Part shown: positions 50,569 to 58,938 of the stretch, piece by piece | How the letters are laid out: each line of letters starts with the position of its first letter | How positions within the stretch are numbered: position 1 is the first letter of the stretch | DNA from: Alphaproteobacteria bacterium | GTDB lineage: Bacteria > Pseudomonadota > Alphaproteobacteria > Micavibrionales > Micavibrionaceae | Direction of reading: 5' to 3' | DNA: 64,000 bases | Assembly: GCA_016699735.1 (NCBI GenBank) | Contig: CP065008.1 | Span: 806,001-870,000, forward strand | Translations under genes and position numbers: made by a program | Notes under the pieces: generated by a model | What the model was told of the DNA's origin: nothing | The model's input: only the letters and a program-made list of their open reading frames with translations | Databases searched by the model: none

Positions 50569-50677
50569 AATATCTTGTTTTATGGGGAGTTTCAGGTCAT
50601 GATGAGCGGCGCTTCAGTTCGCCCCTGAACCTCGGATGCGCCCCTGTGTAAAGTAATAAAAAACGGATTATTTGGTG

Positions 50678-52294
50678 ATGAAAGACATTGTTTCCCTCTG
50701 CAAACGTCGCGGTTTTATCTTCGCAGCCTCCGAAATCTACGGCGGAATCAACGGATTCTGGGATTACGGCCCGCTAGGCGTGGAACTAAAGAACAACCTG
50801 CGCGACCGCTGGTGGAAGGATATGGTGATAACACCGCCCATAGGGCCGGACGGCAGCCCTGTGGAGATCGTGGGCGTCGATTCGGCCATCATCCAGAACC
50901 CGAAAGCCTGGGTCGCCTCCGGCCATGTCGGCGGCTTTTCCGACCCGATGCAGACCTGCCGCAAGTGTAAAAAGCTTTTCCGAGCCGACCATGTATGGGA
51001 TATGCTCAAGGATTGCGAATGGGTTTTGTCGTTTGCGGACGCATTTGGCGAAAGCGGCGATAGCGAATCTCTGAAATTTGATAGCGGCAAGGCTTTGCGG
51101 TGGGCGGAAACGAAGGGCAAAAAACTGGCTCCGGGCCTCGCTTTAGTTCGCAATCCGCAAGTGACGATGTCTTGGCTGGCGCAGGATTTACAGGAGAAGG
51201 CCGGAGCAACAGAGTTTTCCGGTCCGGCGTCTATTGTCGAGATTTTGCAATACATGGCCACGGAACAGAAGGCAGCCACAGGGTTGCAGACTCCTTGCCC
51301 GAATTGCGGCGGCGATTTGACGGAACCGCGTGATTTCAACCTTATGTTCGAATCGCACGCGGGCGCAATCAAGGATGACTCAAGCAAAGTCTATCTCCGC
51401 CCCGAAACGGCGCAGGGCATCTTCCTGAACTATAAAAACGTGCTCGATTCGTCGCGCGTGCGCGTGCCTTTTGGCATCGCCCAGATCGGCAAAGCCTTCC
51501 GCAACGAGGTCAACCCGCGCAACTTCATCTTCCGTTCGCGGGAATTCGAACAGATGGAGCTCGAATGGTTCTGCCACCCCGACGAGGCGAAGATGTGGCG
51601 CGATTTCTGGTTCGCCGAGCGTCAGCGTTTCTGGAAATCCGTGGGCCTCTCCAGCGCGAATCTGCAAATGCGCGACCACGATTCGGATGAACTTTCGCAC
51701 TACGCCAAGGCGGGCCTCGGCACGGCGGACATCGAATACCGCTTCCCCTTCACCGCGCCGGGTTACGGCGAACTGGAGGGAATCGCCCACCGCTGCGACT
51801 TCGATCTGACGCAGCATCAGGAACATTCCGGCGCAAAGCTGGAATATATGGACCCGACCGATTCGAAAATCCGCTATATGCCGCACGTCATCGAGCCGGC
51901 GGCGGGCCTCTCGCGGGGCGTTCTGGCCCTGATCTGCGAGGCCTACACCGTAGACGAGAAGCGCCCCTCGGGCCTTTACCTGAATTTCCACCCCTCCATG
52001 GCGCCGAAAAAAGCCGCGATCCTGCCCCTGACCGCCAAGGACGAACACGTTCCCCTCGCGCAGAAGCTTTATCTGGATATCCGTGAGGATTTCGCCGTCG
52101 ATCTGGACATCAAGCAGAATATCGGCAAACGCTACGCAAGGCAGGATGAAATCGGCACACCTTTCTGTTTCACCGTCGATAACGAAAGCGCGGTGGATCA
52201 TTCGGTGACAGTGCGCGACCGTAATACGATGGCGCAGGAACGCATCCATATGGATAAGGTAAAATCGTTCTTGCACGAAAAGATGAAGGCCTGA
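50678..52294 (+). CDS. Glycyl-tRNA synthetase, single-chain (alpha2) type
   Basis: The 538-residue enzyme charges tRNA-Gly. It is the homodimeric class II type found in eukaryotes, archaea and some bacteria, not the alpha2-beta2 GlyQ/GlyS type common in proteobacteria. Evidence: CKRRGFIFAASEIYGGINGFWDYGP at the N-terminus, motif 2 FRNEVNPRNFIFRSREFEQMELEWF, GIAHRCDFDL, and motif 3 EPAAGLSRGVLALICEAY. Two CxxC pairs (CRKCKK, CPNCGG) probably bind zinc. The ATG at 50678 is chosen over TTG/GTG codons directly before it. The ribosome site is weak. Confidence 0.93.
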   Translation: MKDIVSLCKRRGFIFAASEIYGGINGFWDYGPLGVELKNNLRDRWWKDMVITPPIGPDGSPVEIVGVDSAIIQNPKAWVASGHVGGFSDPMQTCRKCKKLFRADHVWDMLKDCEWVLSFADAFGESGDSESLKFDSGKALRWAETKGKKLAPGLALVRNPQVTMSWLAQDLQEKAGATEFSGPASIVEILQYMATEQKAATGLQTPCPNCGGDLTEPRDFNLMFESHAGAIKDDSSKVYLRPETAQGIFLNYKNVLDSSRVRVPFGIAQIGKAFRNEVNPRNFIFRSREFEQMELEWFCHPDEAKMWRDFWFAERQRFWKSVGLSSANLQMRDHDSDELSHYAKAGLGTADIEYRFPFTAPGYGELEGIAHRCDFDLTQHQEHSGAKLEYMDPTDSKIRYMPHVIEPAAGLSRGVLALICEAYTVDEKRPSGLYLNFHPSMAPKKAAILPLTAKDEHVPLAQKLYLDIREDFAVDLDIKQNIGKRYARQDEIGTPFCFTVDNESAVDHSVTVRDRNTMAQERIHMDKVKSFLHEKMKA

Positions 52295-52308
52295 TCGATC
52301 TAAAAACT

Positions 52309-53196
52309 TTAAAGCCCATACTGCGAACGGGCCAAGCGGTCTTCAACCGCATCGATCAGATCGTCGGGCAGAGAGGAGGCGGAGGAAACACCGCCTCCGC
52401 GCAGATCAAACAGCGCCGACCACCATTTGCGCGGCGCTGAAAATTCAAGAAACTTGACGTCCTTTCCAAACCGCGCCCGGCAAAACGCCCGCATTTCGGC
52501 AAACCCGTCGATGAACCCGTTCTCAAGCGCACCGCCGCCCGTCCAGAACGCACCTTCGAATGACTCGTTATCTTCGCCCTTGAGCTTTTCGCCCCGCCGC
52601 TCGCGCACCCAGTCTTTGAAAACCGCATGCATGTCCTTTTGAATTTCAGAGAGGCGCTTCACATCCGCCGCCTTTTCGGGCTCAAACGGATCGAGAAACG
52701 ATTTATCCTTCCCCGCCGTGTGGATTCGTCGCTCGACTCCGGCCTTTTCGATCAGATCCTTGAGACCGAAAGAGGCGGAAATCACGCCCACCGACCCGAC
52801 GATGGACATTTTCTGCGCGTAAATCTCATCCGCCGCGCAGGCCAGCCAGTATCCGCCGCTCGCCGCCACATCCTCGACGAAAGCGAGGACAGGAATTTTC
52901 TTCTCCTCCGCCAGAGCGCGAATCTGTCCTGAGATAAGGGCGCTCTGCGCCCCCGACCCGCCGGGGCTGTTGATCACAAGCGCAATGGCCTTGAGCGGCT
53001 GCGCCTCGAACGCCTTCTCGATCAGCGGAGCAAACCGCTCATGGCTTATCCCGCTGCGTCCGCCCAGGCTGGTATCGCGGATCACCCCCGCCAGCCGCAG
53101 CACTGCGATCTTCGGCTTTGGCGCGAACCACCCCCCGACGACCGGAGTCTTGGCCAGCACCGTACGGGTTTTATGAAGGGCTTTTCGAGCGCACAT
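52309..53196 (-). CDS. SppA-like signal peptide peptidase (S49 family)
   Basis: This 295-residue protein is a short-form S49 peptidase of the SppA/SohB group, which degrades cleaved signal peptides. VINSPGGSGAQSALI, the nucleophile segment VAASGGYWLACAADEIYA and GSVGVISASFGLKDLIEKAGV, with the catalytic lysine in AGKDKSFLDPF, are present. No clear transmembrane helix is seen, so it may be cytoplasmic or peripheral. The start at 53196 is used because AAAGGAAG lies before it; an upstream ATG six codons earlier lies within that site. Confidence 0.88.
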   Translation of the reverse strand: MCARKALHKTRTVLAKTPVVGGWFAPKPKIAVLRLAGVIRDTSLGGRSGISHERFAPLIEKAFEAQPLKAIALVINSPGGSGAQSALISGQIRALAEEKKIPVLAFVEDVAASGGYWLACAADEIYAQKMSIVGSVGVISASFGLKDLIEKAGVERRIHTAGKDKSFLDPFEPEKAADVKRLSEIQKDMHAVFKDWVRERRGEKLKGEDNESFEGAFWTGGGALENGFIDGFAEMRAFCRARFGKDVKFLEFSAPRKWWSALFDLRGGGVSSASSLPDDLIDAVEDRLARSQYGL

Positions 53197-53283
53197 GGAT
53201 AATCTTCCTTTCATAAGTGCCTTTTTCTTGAGGCAAATTCAGAACGAATGACAGTGCATAAATCCGTGTGATAATACAAGCTT

Positions 53284-53982
53284 ATGGCAACATTTGCTGA
53301 AAATCTTGAAATCATACGAAAAGACCTGATCGGCCTTCCCGTCACCTTGCCTTGGAAGGGCCATGGATCGACGATTTTTATTGAACTGGGAAAACTTGTG
53401 CCGTTCAGTTACAAAGATAGAGAAAGGTACAAACGAGGCGAAGCCTGCATATCTATATCGTGGGATTGGAGGGTCGAGAGAGGGCATGAAATTCTTTTCG
53501 GAAGCTCAAACCGCGGTACCAAAATCGAACAAGGAATTCAACTATTCAAAAATCAGATTATTGAGGAAGTCGATATTACAGGGACAGTCCTAGAGCTTGA
53601 GGTAAAGCTTTCTGGCGGATTTCTTCTTCGGTCTATGTGTATGTGCAAAGGCGAGACGGAATGGTCCATAAGATTATCAAATGGCCAATACGCAAAGTCA
53701 GAAAAAGGCATGTTAATTATCGATCAAGGCTTGGGGGGTAAGGTTAGCGAAGAAGAAAATCGCGTGTTTGATTTAGCTAAAAAAACAGCGCAGAGATGGG
53801 CAGTTCCCTCTATAGAACCAAAAAAAGGAAAATGCTGGGACTGCCAATATTACATTCGTCTAGATGGCAATGGCCATATGCTGGACTATGGGGTATGTGT
53901 GTCCAAAGACAGTGCGTTAGACGGCAGGGTTGTGCACATAAACAGTGGTTGCCCCGTTTACGCTTCAAAAGAGTCAAACTAG
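53284..53982 (+). CDS. Unknown protein with a C-terminal four-cysteine motif
   Basis: The 232-residue product is not recognised. The first 175 residues look like a globular soluble domain with mixed strands and helices. The C-terminal part has CWDCQYY, then single cysteines in GVCVSK and SGCPVY: a C-x2-C-x(n)-C-x(n)-C pattern with a histidine nearby, typical of a small zinc finger or treble clef. The gene overlaps the convergent methyltransferase by 4 bases. It is more A/T-rich than its neighbours. No ribosome site stands out. Confidence 0.7.
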   Translation: MATFAENLEIIRKDLIGLPVTLPWKGHGSTIFIELGKLVPFSYKDRERYKRGEACISISWDWRVERGHEILFGSSNRGTKIEQGIQLFKNQIIEEVDITGTVLELEVKLSGGFLLRSMCMCKGETEWSIRLSNGQYAKSEKGMLIIDQGLGGKVSEEENRVFDLAKKTAQRWAVPSIEPKKGKCWDCQYYIRLDGNGHMLDYGVCVSKDSALDGRVVHINSGCPVYASKESN

Positions 53983-54698
53983 ATACCATCCCCATCCCTC
54001 AAAACCCTATCCGCCGCCGCTGTATACGCCCCGTCCGCCTCATGCAGGACGAGTCCGGGATGAATCACGCTGGGCGTCTTGCGGTTCTTGATCGCGCGCA
54101 GGATCACGCGCTTCGCCGGAACCCCCGCCCGCGGCCAGAGGGGGAGTATCTCCACCGCGCCGAATCTCTTTCCCAAAGCTTGAATGATTGTATGCGTCTC
54201 CCCCGCCATATGAATGACGGTCAACGTCCCGCCGTTTTTCAGATTGTGGAACCCCGCATCGATCCAGTCCTTGAGGATCAAATCCTCCTCCATATGCCCT
54301 CGCGCCAAAGCCTTCGAGGGGGAGGGGGAGGGCGTGTGCTTTCCCGACTCGGAAAAAGGCGGGTTGGCGATGACGTGATCCTGCGGCGCCCCTTCATAAT
54401 CTCTTATATCCGCGCAAACAAAAGATGCCGCAACGCCGTTCAGCGCAGCGTTCCTGTCCGCCAGCGCCACATGATCCGCTTGTATGTCGATCCCCGACAG
54501 AGCTATCCCCGGTACCCGCGCCGCCACGCACAGCCCCGCGCTGCCCACCCCGCAGCCGAGATCCAGGACACTCTGCCCCGCCTTGGCCGGACACGCCGCC
54601 GCCAGCATCACGCTGTCCAGAGAGGTGCGGAACCCTTCAACGGGCTGGTAAAGTCGAACGCGTCGGTTCAGGACATGGATGGGATCGTCTGCACTCAT
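53979..54698 (-). CDS. TrmN6-like class I methyltransferase (NPPF motif)
   Basis: The 239-residue SAM-dependent enzyme has motif I VLDLGCGVGSAGL and the catalytic NPPF at residues 112-115. NPPY/F marks amino-group methylation of adenine, guanine or glutamine. The overall layout (YQPVEGFRTSLDSVMLAA before motif I) resembles the tRNA1(Val) A37 N6-methyltransferase family (TrmN6/YfiC). The exact substrate is inferred. It overlaps the convergent unknown gene by 4 nt. Confidence 0.85.
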   Translation of the reverse strand: MSADDPIHVLNRRVRLYQPVEGFRTSLDSVMLAAACPAKAGQSVLDLGCGVGSAGLCVAARVPGIALSGIDIQADHVALADRNAALNGVAASFVCADIRDYEGAPQDHVIANPPFSESGKHTPSPSPSKALARGHMEEDLILKDWIDAGFHNLKNGGTLTVIHMAGETHTIIQALGKRFGAVEILPLWPRAGVPAKRVILRAIKNRKTPSVIHPGLVLHEADGAYTAAADRVLRDGDGI

Positions 54699-54708
54699 GC
54701 AGGACGTT

Positions 54709-55716
54709 TTAGCCGTTCAGCCGCCGTTTGTCATCAGACGCCGCAGGCTTTGCGTCCTCCTCCGGGGCCGGGTTCAGGTCCGACTGACTCAGCAGCATCA
54801 GATCGACCGGATTGGTCATCAGGCTCTTGAACGGCTGCGGCGGCAGGTGTTGGCCCCTAAAAACGCTCTCCTCCAACTGGACCATCGGCTTGGCGGGCAG
54901 GGCGGGGATCGCCCCCGGCGCCTGATGCAGGGCGGTGAATTCATGGAAATCATAGACCTTGCCCATCGGCGCCGGATGACGGGTGCGGGCCTTCGCCGGA
55001 TAAAGCGAATTTGTGGCGTTGGGGGCAGGGGCTTCGTTGCGGGCCACCATGAAGGTGGACGGATCGGGCGTTCCACCCTCGATCTGGAATTTTTTATCGA
55101 AAAACTGATAAACTTGCTCCAGCGTCCGCGGCTTGCCCGTCTGGGAATCGTAGAACACGCCCCGGTTCGACCGCGCCGCCTTCGGGAACAAATCCGCTGC
55201 CGGGGTGAGAGCATTTTCATCCTTGGCATTCAAAAACGAAGAAGCCCCGCCCGCACCCAGGAAATGCGCGAGATAAAGCTCGGTCGCGCCGACCTCTCCG
55301 CCCCAGAGCTTATCCAGAGTCTGCTCGTTCTCCAGCGCGAATTCCGCCGCCATCTGCGCCGAGACGACCGGATCGTTCCGCAGAGCCAGAATCTCCTTCT
55401 TCGCGGCCTTGTCCTTCACCCGGAACCGCGAATCGATTTTATCCGCCAGATCGCCCAGCCCGTATTCCTCGCCATGTTCCTTGATCATCGCCAGCCATGT
55501 GCGGTCGATGAACTGGTAAAGCCCCGTGGCCGAACTGGTCCCCGCTTTGGCTTTCGGGTTGAAATTGCTCTCCGCCTTCGCCTGCTGCAGCAGATAGGCA
55601 AAATCGACCCCCGTGGCATCGCTGGCCTGGGCAATCGCCTCCACCACCGGGGTCGGCGCCTTGTGGGTCAGCGCCGTTAAATTCTTGTTTTGTATTACGT
55701 TTGTTAATCCGTTCAT
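54709..55716 (-). CDS. Lytic transglycosylase-domain protein
   Basis: The 335-residue protein has an SLT-like lysozyme fold: the catalytic glutamate is Glu49 in QQAKAESNFNPKAKAG, followed by SSATGLYQFIDRTW, both hallmarks of the family. The fold ends near residue 165. The rest is Pro/Ala-rich and low in predicted structure, ending in a charged tail. No signal peptide is visible, so export by another route (for example a flagellar or other secretion system) or a missing upstream start is possible. It follows the methyltransferase on the same strand by 10 bases. Confidence 0.85.
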   Translation of the reverse strand: MNGLTNVIQNKNLTALTHKAPTPVVEAIAQASDATGVDFAYLLQQAKAESNFNPKAKAGTSSATGLYQFIDRTWLAMIKEHGEEYGLGDLADKIDSRFRVKDKAAKKEILALRNDPVVSAQMAAEFALENEQTLDKLWGGEVGATELYLAHFLGAGGASSFLNAKDENALTPAADLFPKAARSNRGVFYDSQTGKPRTLEQVYQFFDKKFQIEGGTPDPSTFMVARNEAPAPNATNSLYPAKARTRHPAPMGKVYDFHEFTALHQAPGAIPALPAKPMVQLEESVFRGQHLPPQPFKSLMTNPVDLMLLSQSDLNPAPEEDAKPAASDDKRRLNG

Positions 55717-55808
55717 GTCATACTCGAGTCAGAGACAGGGCTGTACGCGAAATTCCTCAAAGACTCCGTGCAACCCTCGTGCCAGAAATCATTTGGGAGA
55801 AGACGGAG

Positions 55809-57320
55809 ATGAGTGATTACGCCCCCCCGGTAAATGAGATGCTGACGATGCTTTTTGATGTTCACGGCTTTACGCACCCGGACATCGACCGCGACACCGC
55901 GATATCCATATTAGAGGAGGCGGCCAAACTGGCCTCCGAGGTGCTGGCCCCCCTCAACCATCCCGGCGACAAGGCAGGCGCTAAATTTGACAGCGGAACA
56001 GTCACAACCGCCCCCGGCTTTAAGGATGCCTATAAGCAATACTGCGCGGGCGGCTGGAACGCCGTGCCCTTCGATCCCGAATATGGCGGCCAGGGGCTGC
56101 CATGGGGGCTGGCCTTCTGTATTCAGGAAATGTGGCAGGGGGCGAATATGTCCTTCGGCCTGTGTCCGCTTCTCAATCAGGGCGCGGTCGAGGCGATTTC
56201 TCTGCACGGCTCGCCGGAACAAAAAAGCAGATATCTGCCCAAGCTGATCGCCGGCCAATGGACCGGCACAATGAATCTGACCGAATCGCAGGCCGGCTCC
56301 GACCTCGGCCTCATTCGCACAAAGGCAGAGAAACAGGGCGACGGCACCTATAAAATTACGGGTCAGAAAATTTTCATTACCTACGGCGAGCATGATATGG
56401 CGGAGAATATCATCCACCTCGTTCTTGCACGTACGCCGGACGCCCCGCCGGATGTCAAAGGCATCTCGCTCTTTATCGTGCCGAAATTCATGGAGGGCGG
56501 CTCTCGCAACGCTGTGCGCTGTATCGGGCTGGAACACAAGCTCGGCATCCACGCATCCCCGACCTGCACGATGGAATTCGACGGGGCGGTCGGTACACTG
56601 ATCGGGCAGGAAAATATGGGCCTGAAATATATGTTCACCATGATGAACAACGCCCGCCTCTCCGTCGGACTTCAGGGCGTGGCCATCGCCGAACGGGCAT
56701 ACCAGAAAGCGTACGCCTATGCCCATCAACGCGTACAGGGCAAGTCTCCTGTGACGGGCGAACGCGTGGTCATCGCCGAACACGCTGACGTGCGCCGAAT
56801 GCTGCAAGAGATGAAGGATCAGATCACCGCAGGGCGGGGGATGACTCTGGAGGCGGCCGTAGCCTTGGATCAGGCCGCGGCAGGAGATGAGGATGCCCGG
56901 AAAAAGGTTGAATTGCTAACACCGATCGTTAAGGCCTGGTGCACCGATATGGCCTGCGAGGTCACGTCCACCGCATTACAAGTCTTCGGCGGCATGGGAT
57001 ACATTGAGGAAACCGGCATAGCCCAGTTATTTCGGGATTCGCGCATCCTTCCCATTTACGAGGGCACAAACGGCATCCAGGCCGCCGACCTCGTCTTCCG
57101 CAAAATCATTCACGATGAAGGGAGGACAATAAACAATTATCTTGGAAAACTTGAAAGAGTGCTCAAGGCTGAAGATCTGGAGGAAGTTCGCAAAAAAACA
57201 AACGAAATCATAGAATCAGGCTACAACAAAAACACTACATTAACAAGCCTACTAGCCTATCCATACCTAAAAGCGATCAGTAGCCTCTTGGCAAAAAAAT
57301 ACACAAAAAAGCTAGTTTAA
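55809..57320 (+). CDS. Acyl-CoA dehydrogenase with shortened C-terminus
   Basis: The 503-residue FAD enzyme removes hydrogen from acyl-CoA in beta-oxidation. MNLTESQAGSDLGLIRTKAEKQ, ITYGEHDMAENIIHLVLAR and GGMGYIEETGIAQLFRDSRILPIYEGTNGIQAADL, with the catalytic-base glutamate region, place it in the long-chain subfamily whose members are usually about 590-600 residues. This one ends some 90 residues earlier, and its last 65 codons become A/T-rich and Lys/Asn-rich. ATG at 55809 follows GGAG. It overlaps the convergent gene by 9 nt. Confidence 0.9.
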   Translation: MSDYAPPVNEMLTMLFDVHGFTHPDIDRDTAISILEEAAKLASEVLAPLNHPGDKAGAKFDSGTVTTAPGFKDAYKQYCAGGWNAVPFDPEYGGQGLPWGLAFCIQEMWQGANMSFGLCPLLNQGAVEAISLHGSPEQKSRYLPKLIAGQWTGTMNLTESQAGSDLGLIRTKAEKQGDGTYKITGQKIFITYGEHDMAENIIHLVLARTPDAPPDVKGISLFIVPKFMEGGSRNAVRCIGLEHKLGIHASPTCTMEFDGAVGTLIGQENMGLKYMFTMMNNARLSVGLQGVAIAERAYQKAYAYAHQRVQGKSPVTGERVVIAEHADVRRMLQEMKDQITAGRGMTLEAAVALDQAAAGDEDARKKVELLTPIVKAWCTDMACEVTSTALQVFGGMGYIEETGIAQLFRDSRILPIYEGTNGIQAADLVFRKIIHDEGRTINNYLGKLERVLKAEDLEEVRKKTNEIIESGYNKNTTLTSLLAYPYLKAISSLLAKKYTKKLV

Positions 57321-58175
57321 AGTAAAAGTGCGCTGTTCGTTCTGACACTTGCTCATCGTCATGCGCGCAAGAGCACCAGTAGAATTCGAAGAAACTCTGG
57401 TTCCCTCAAGACCTTCGAATCCTTTTGCAAATTGATTTGCGTAACATTCACAAAATTTCTTTACATTCTTGAGATGAAGGGGCAGAAGGGCGGGTTTGGA
57501 AATACAGTCCTTATAAAGAAATCCAGCCATCTGAGTGCCATTAAGACAAACGCCCTTGAGTGTTGATAGAATAGAATCACGACTAGGGAGACGCCCTAAT
57601 TCCTTTCTCTTAGCAACAAACTCAGAAGCCAAACACTTGCAATCATGGTATATGGGCATATAAGCGTCAGCTTGACACCACTCAAAGACATAGTTAGCTT
57701 CCTTAATCTCCGCCTCTGTGAATTCCTCTCTTTCTTCTCCTTGATCAGAGTTAAGAGCGGACTTGTCTTCCGAATTCTTAAGGCACAACGCACGCACATC
57801 AGAAAAAACTTGCTTATGAGAAGCCTCATCGCCCCGGGACATTCGTGCGACAAGATACTCACCGGCAAGGCATTTACAATCATGTTGCAAACTTAACTGC
57901 TCATTATTAGAACAGGCCTTATAAAAACGCTGAGCTTCGTTAATTTGCTGATCGGACGCTTTGCTGATATCAACAGCATCCTTATGAGATTCAATCGGCT
58001 GGCCCGACTGCTCTTCAGCACCAGAATCCGAGCCTGCAGCAGAGTGTTCAAGCACCTGAGCTTTCTCATCGAAGGTTTGAGAATCATCAGACTCCAACCC
58101 CTGACCATAAACGCTCACGGAAGAAAAAAAGGCAAAAGCTGCAATAAAAATAAAAACGCGCACGTCAATTCCCAT
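57312..58175 (-). CDS. Secreted protein with three cysteine repeats, unknown
   Basis: The 287-residue product has a signal peptide (cleavage near VYG-QG, residue 24) and a low-complexity acidic stretch to residue 80. Three repeats then follow. Repeats 1 and 2 have the identical spacing C-x11-C-x-C-x28-C (Cys88/100/102/131 and Cys167/179/181/210), each with HDCKCLA and a following E-(Y/F)-(L/V)-V-A-(R/K). Repeat 3 is looser (Cys224/242/244/277, FCECYA). No family is recognised. The even number and spacing suggest disulfides or metal binding. A TATAAT-containing promoter lies upstream. Confidence 0.8.
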   Translation of the reverse strand: MGIDVRVFIFIAAFAFFSSVSVYGQGLESDDSQTFDEKAQVLEHSAAGSDSGAEEQSGQPIESHKDAVDISKASDQQINEAQRFYKACSNNEQLSLQHDCKCLAGEYLVARMSRGDEASHKQVFSDVRALCLKNSEDKSALNSDQGEEREEFTEAEIKEANYVFEWCQADAYMPIYHDCKCLASEFVAKRKELGRLPSRDSILSTLKGVCLNGTQMAGFLYKDCISKPALLPLHLKNVKKFCECYANQFAKGFEGLEGTRVSSNSTGALARMTMSKCQNEQRTFTLN

Positions 58176-58196
58176 ACAACAACAAGCGACAAGGGA

Positions 58197-58226
58197 ATTA
58201 TAGCATTATGAAAGGCGAAAAACCAA
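58197..58226 (-). promoter_or_regulatory. Predicted promoter of the cysteine-repeat gene
   Basis: On the minus strand, TTGGTT (complement of 58221-58226) and TATAAT (complement of 58197-58202) are 18 bases apart. The expected start lies about 15 bases before the ATG, leaving a very short leader without a ribosome site. Confidence 0.5.
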
Positions 58227-58240
58227 CGGAACTTAAGAGA

Positions 58241-58792
58241 TCAGGCCTTGGCCTTTTTCCAGAACATAAAACGCGAAGCACCAGCGTTACTATTAGCATT
58301 CTGGTTGCCCGCGCTAAGTTTTTTCGCTGCCGCCGGAGCGGCACCCGGTTCAGATCCCTGAGAGCTGCGTTTGGGCTTGATTTTCTGGTCCATTTCACGG
58401 ACCTCAGCCCTTAAATCCTCGATTTGCTTATGGGTATGCTGGGTGGTCAGCAAAACCTGATTGGCTTGATTTTCCCACTTGTCGCGCTGGTCGCGCAAAT
58501 CTTCGATCTGTTCCTGCGCGTTCTCAAGCCGGAGCTCCAGCAACTTTATTTCAAGAGCCAGACGCTCTTTATCGATATCGCTGTCAACCGCCGCCGGGGC
58601 GTTTTGTGCCGCACCCGCATTAAGACTTTCGGGCTTTATGCCGAAAACGCGCTCCAGTTCCGACACGTCGATGACCCTCCGGTCATTCTGATCGAGAGCA
58701 TAAGACAGCTTGCCGCTGTTCATGGCTCTCTGAATGGTGGATTTAGACTTCCCTGTCAGGACAGCGGCTCTTTGCGCTCCTACTTTTGCCAT
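58241..58792 (-). CDS. HTH/coiled-coil DNA-binding protein, plasmid-like
   Basis: The 183-residue product begins with a winged-helix/MerR-like DNA-binding segment (residues 1-52: VGAQRAAVLTGKSKSTIQRAMNSGKLSYALD, then RRVIDVSELERVFG). It then has a long coiled coil (about residues 75-140, ERLALEIKLLELRLENAQEQIEDLRDQ). A Lys/Ala/Ser-rich end follows. Similar proteins occur on plasmids and phages, where they act in replication or partition-related regulation; the role here is unknown. The start is chosen at the ATG preceded by AGAGGG; an upstream extension of 22 residues is unlike the family. Confidence 0.7.
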   Translation of the reverse strand: MAKVGAQRAAVLTGKSKSTIQRAMNSGKLSYALDQNDRRVIDVSELERVFGIKPESLNAGAAQNAPAAVDSDIDKERLALEIKLLELRLENAQEQIEDLRDQRDKWENQANQVLLTTQHTHKQIEDLRAEVREMDQKIKPKRSSQGSEPGAAPAAAKKLSAGNQNANSNAGASRFMFWKKAKA

Positions 58793-58938
58793 TGCGACGA
58801 CCCTCTTTGAATGACCTCTGATAAATAAGCGGTACCATGTGACCCGCAAACGGATCAATCCACCGCATCAAAACATCCACAGACTTCTGCAAGTTGAACG
58901 TGAACAGGAAATACTAACAGACAGGAAAGACAGGACGA

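Larger units (their letters stand above)
50304..50677. other. AT-rich intergenic region upstream of glyS
   Basis: About 374 bases, very A/T-rich to 50520. It contains the second copy of the repeat found at 49849-49901 and an inverted repeat at 50536-50568. The region between 50570 and glyS is of normal composition, with no clear promoter for glyS. No coding region was seen. Confidence 0.5.

Noticed and set aside
54679..55680. Plus-strand frame of 333 codons opposite the lytic transglycosylase gene
   Set aside because: Arg/Leu-rich translation typical of an antisense shadow in GC-rich coding DNA; the minus-strand product has clear catalytic motifs.
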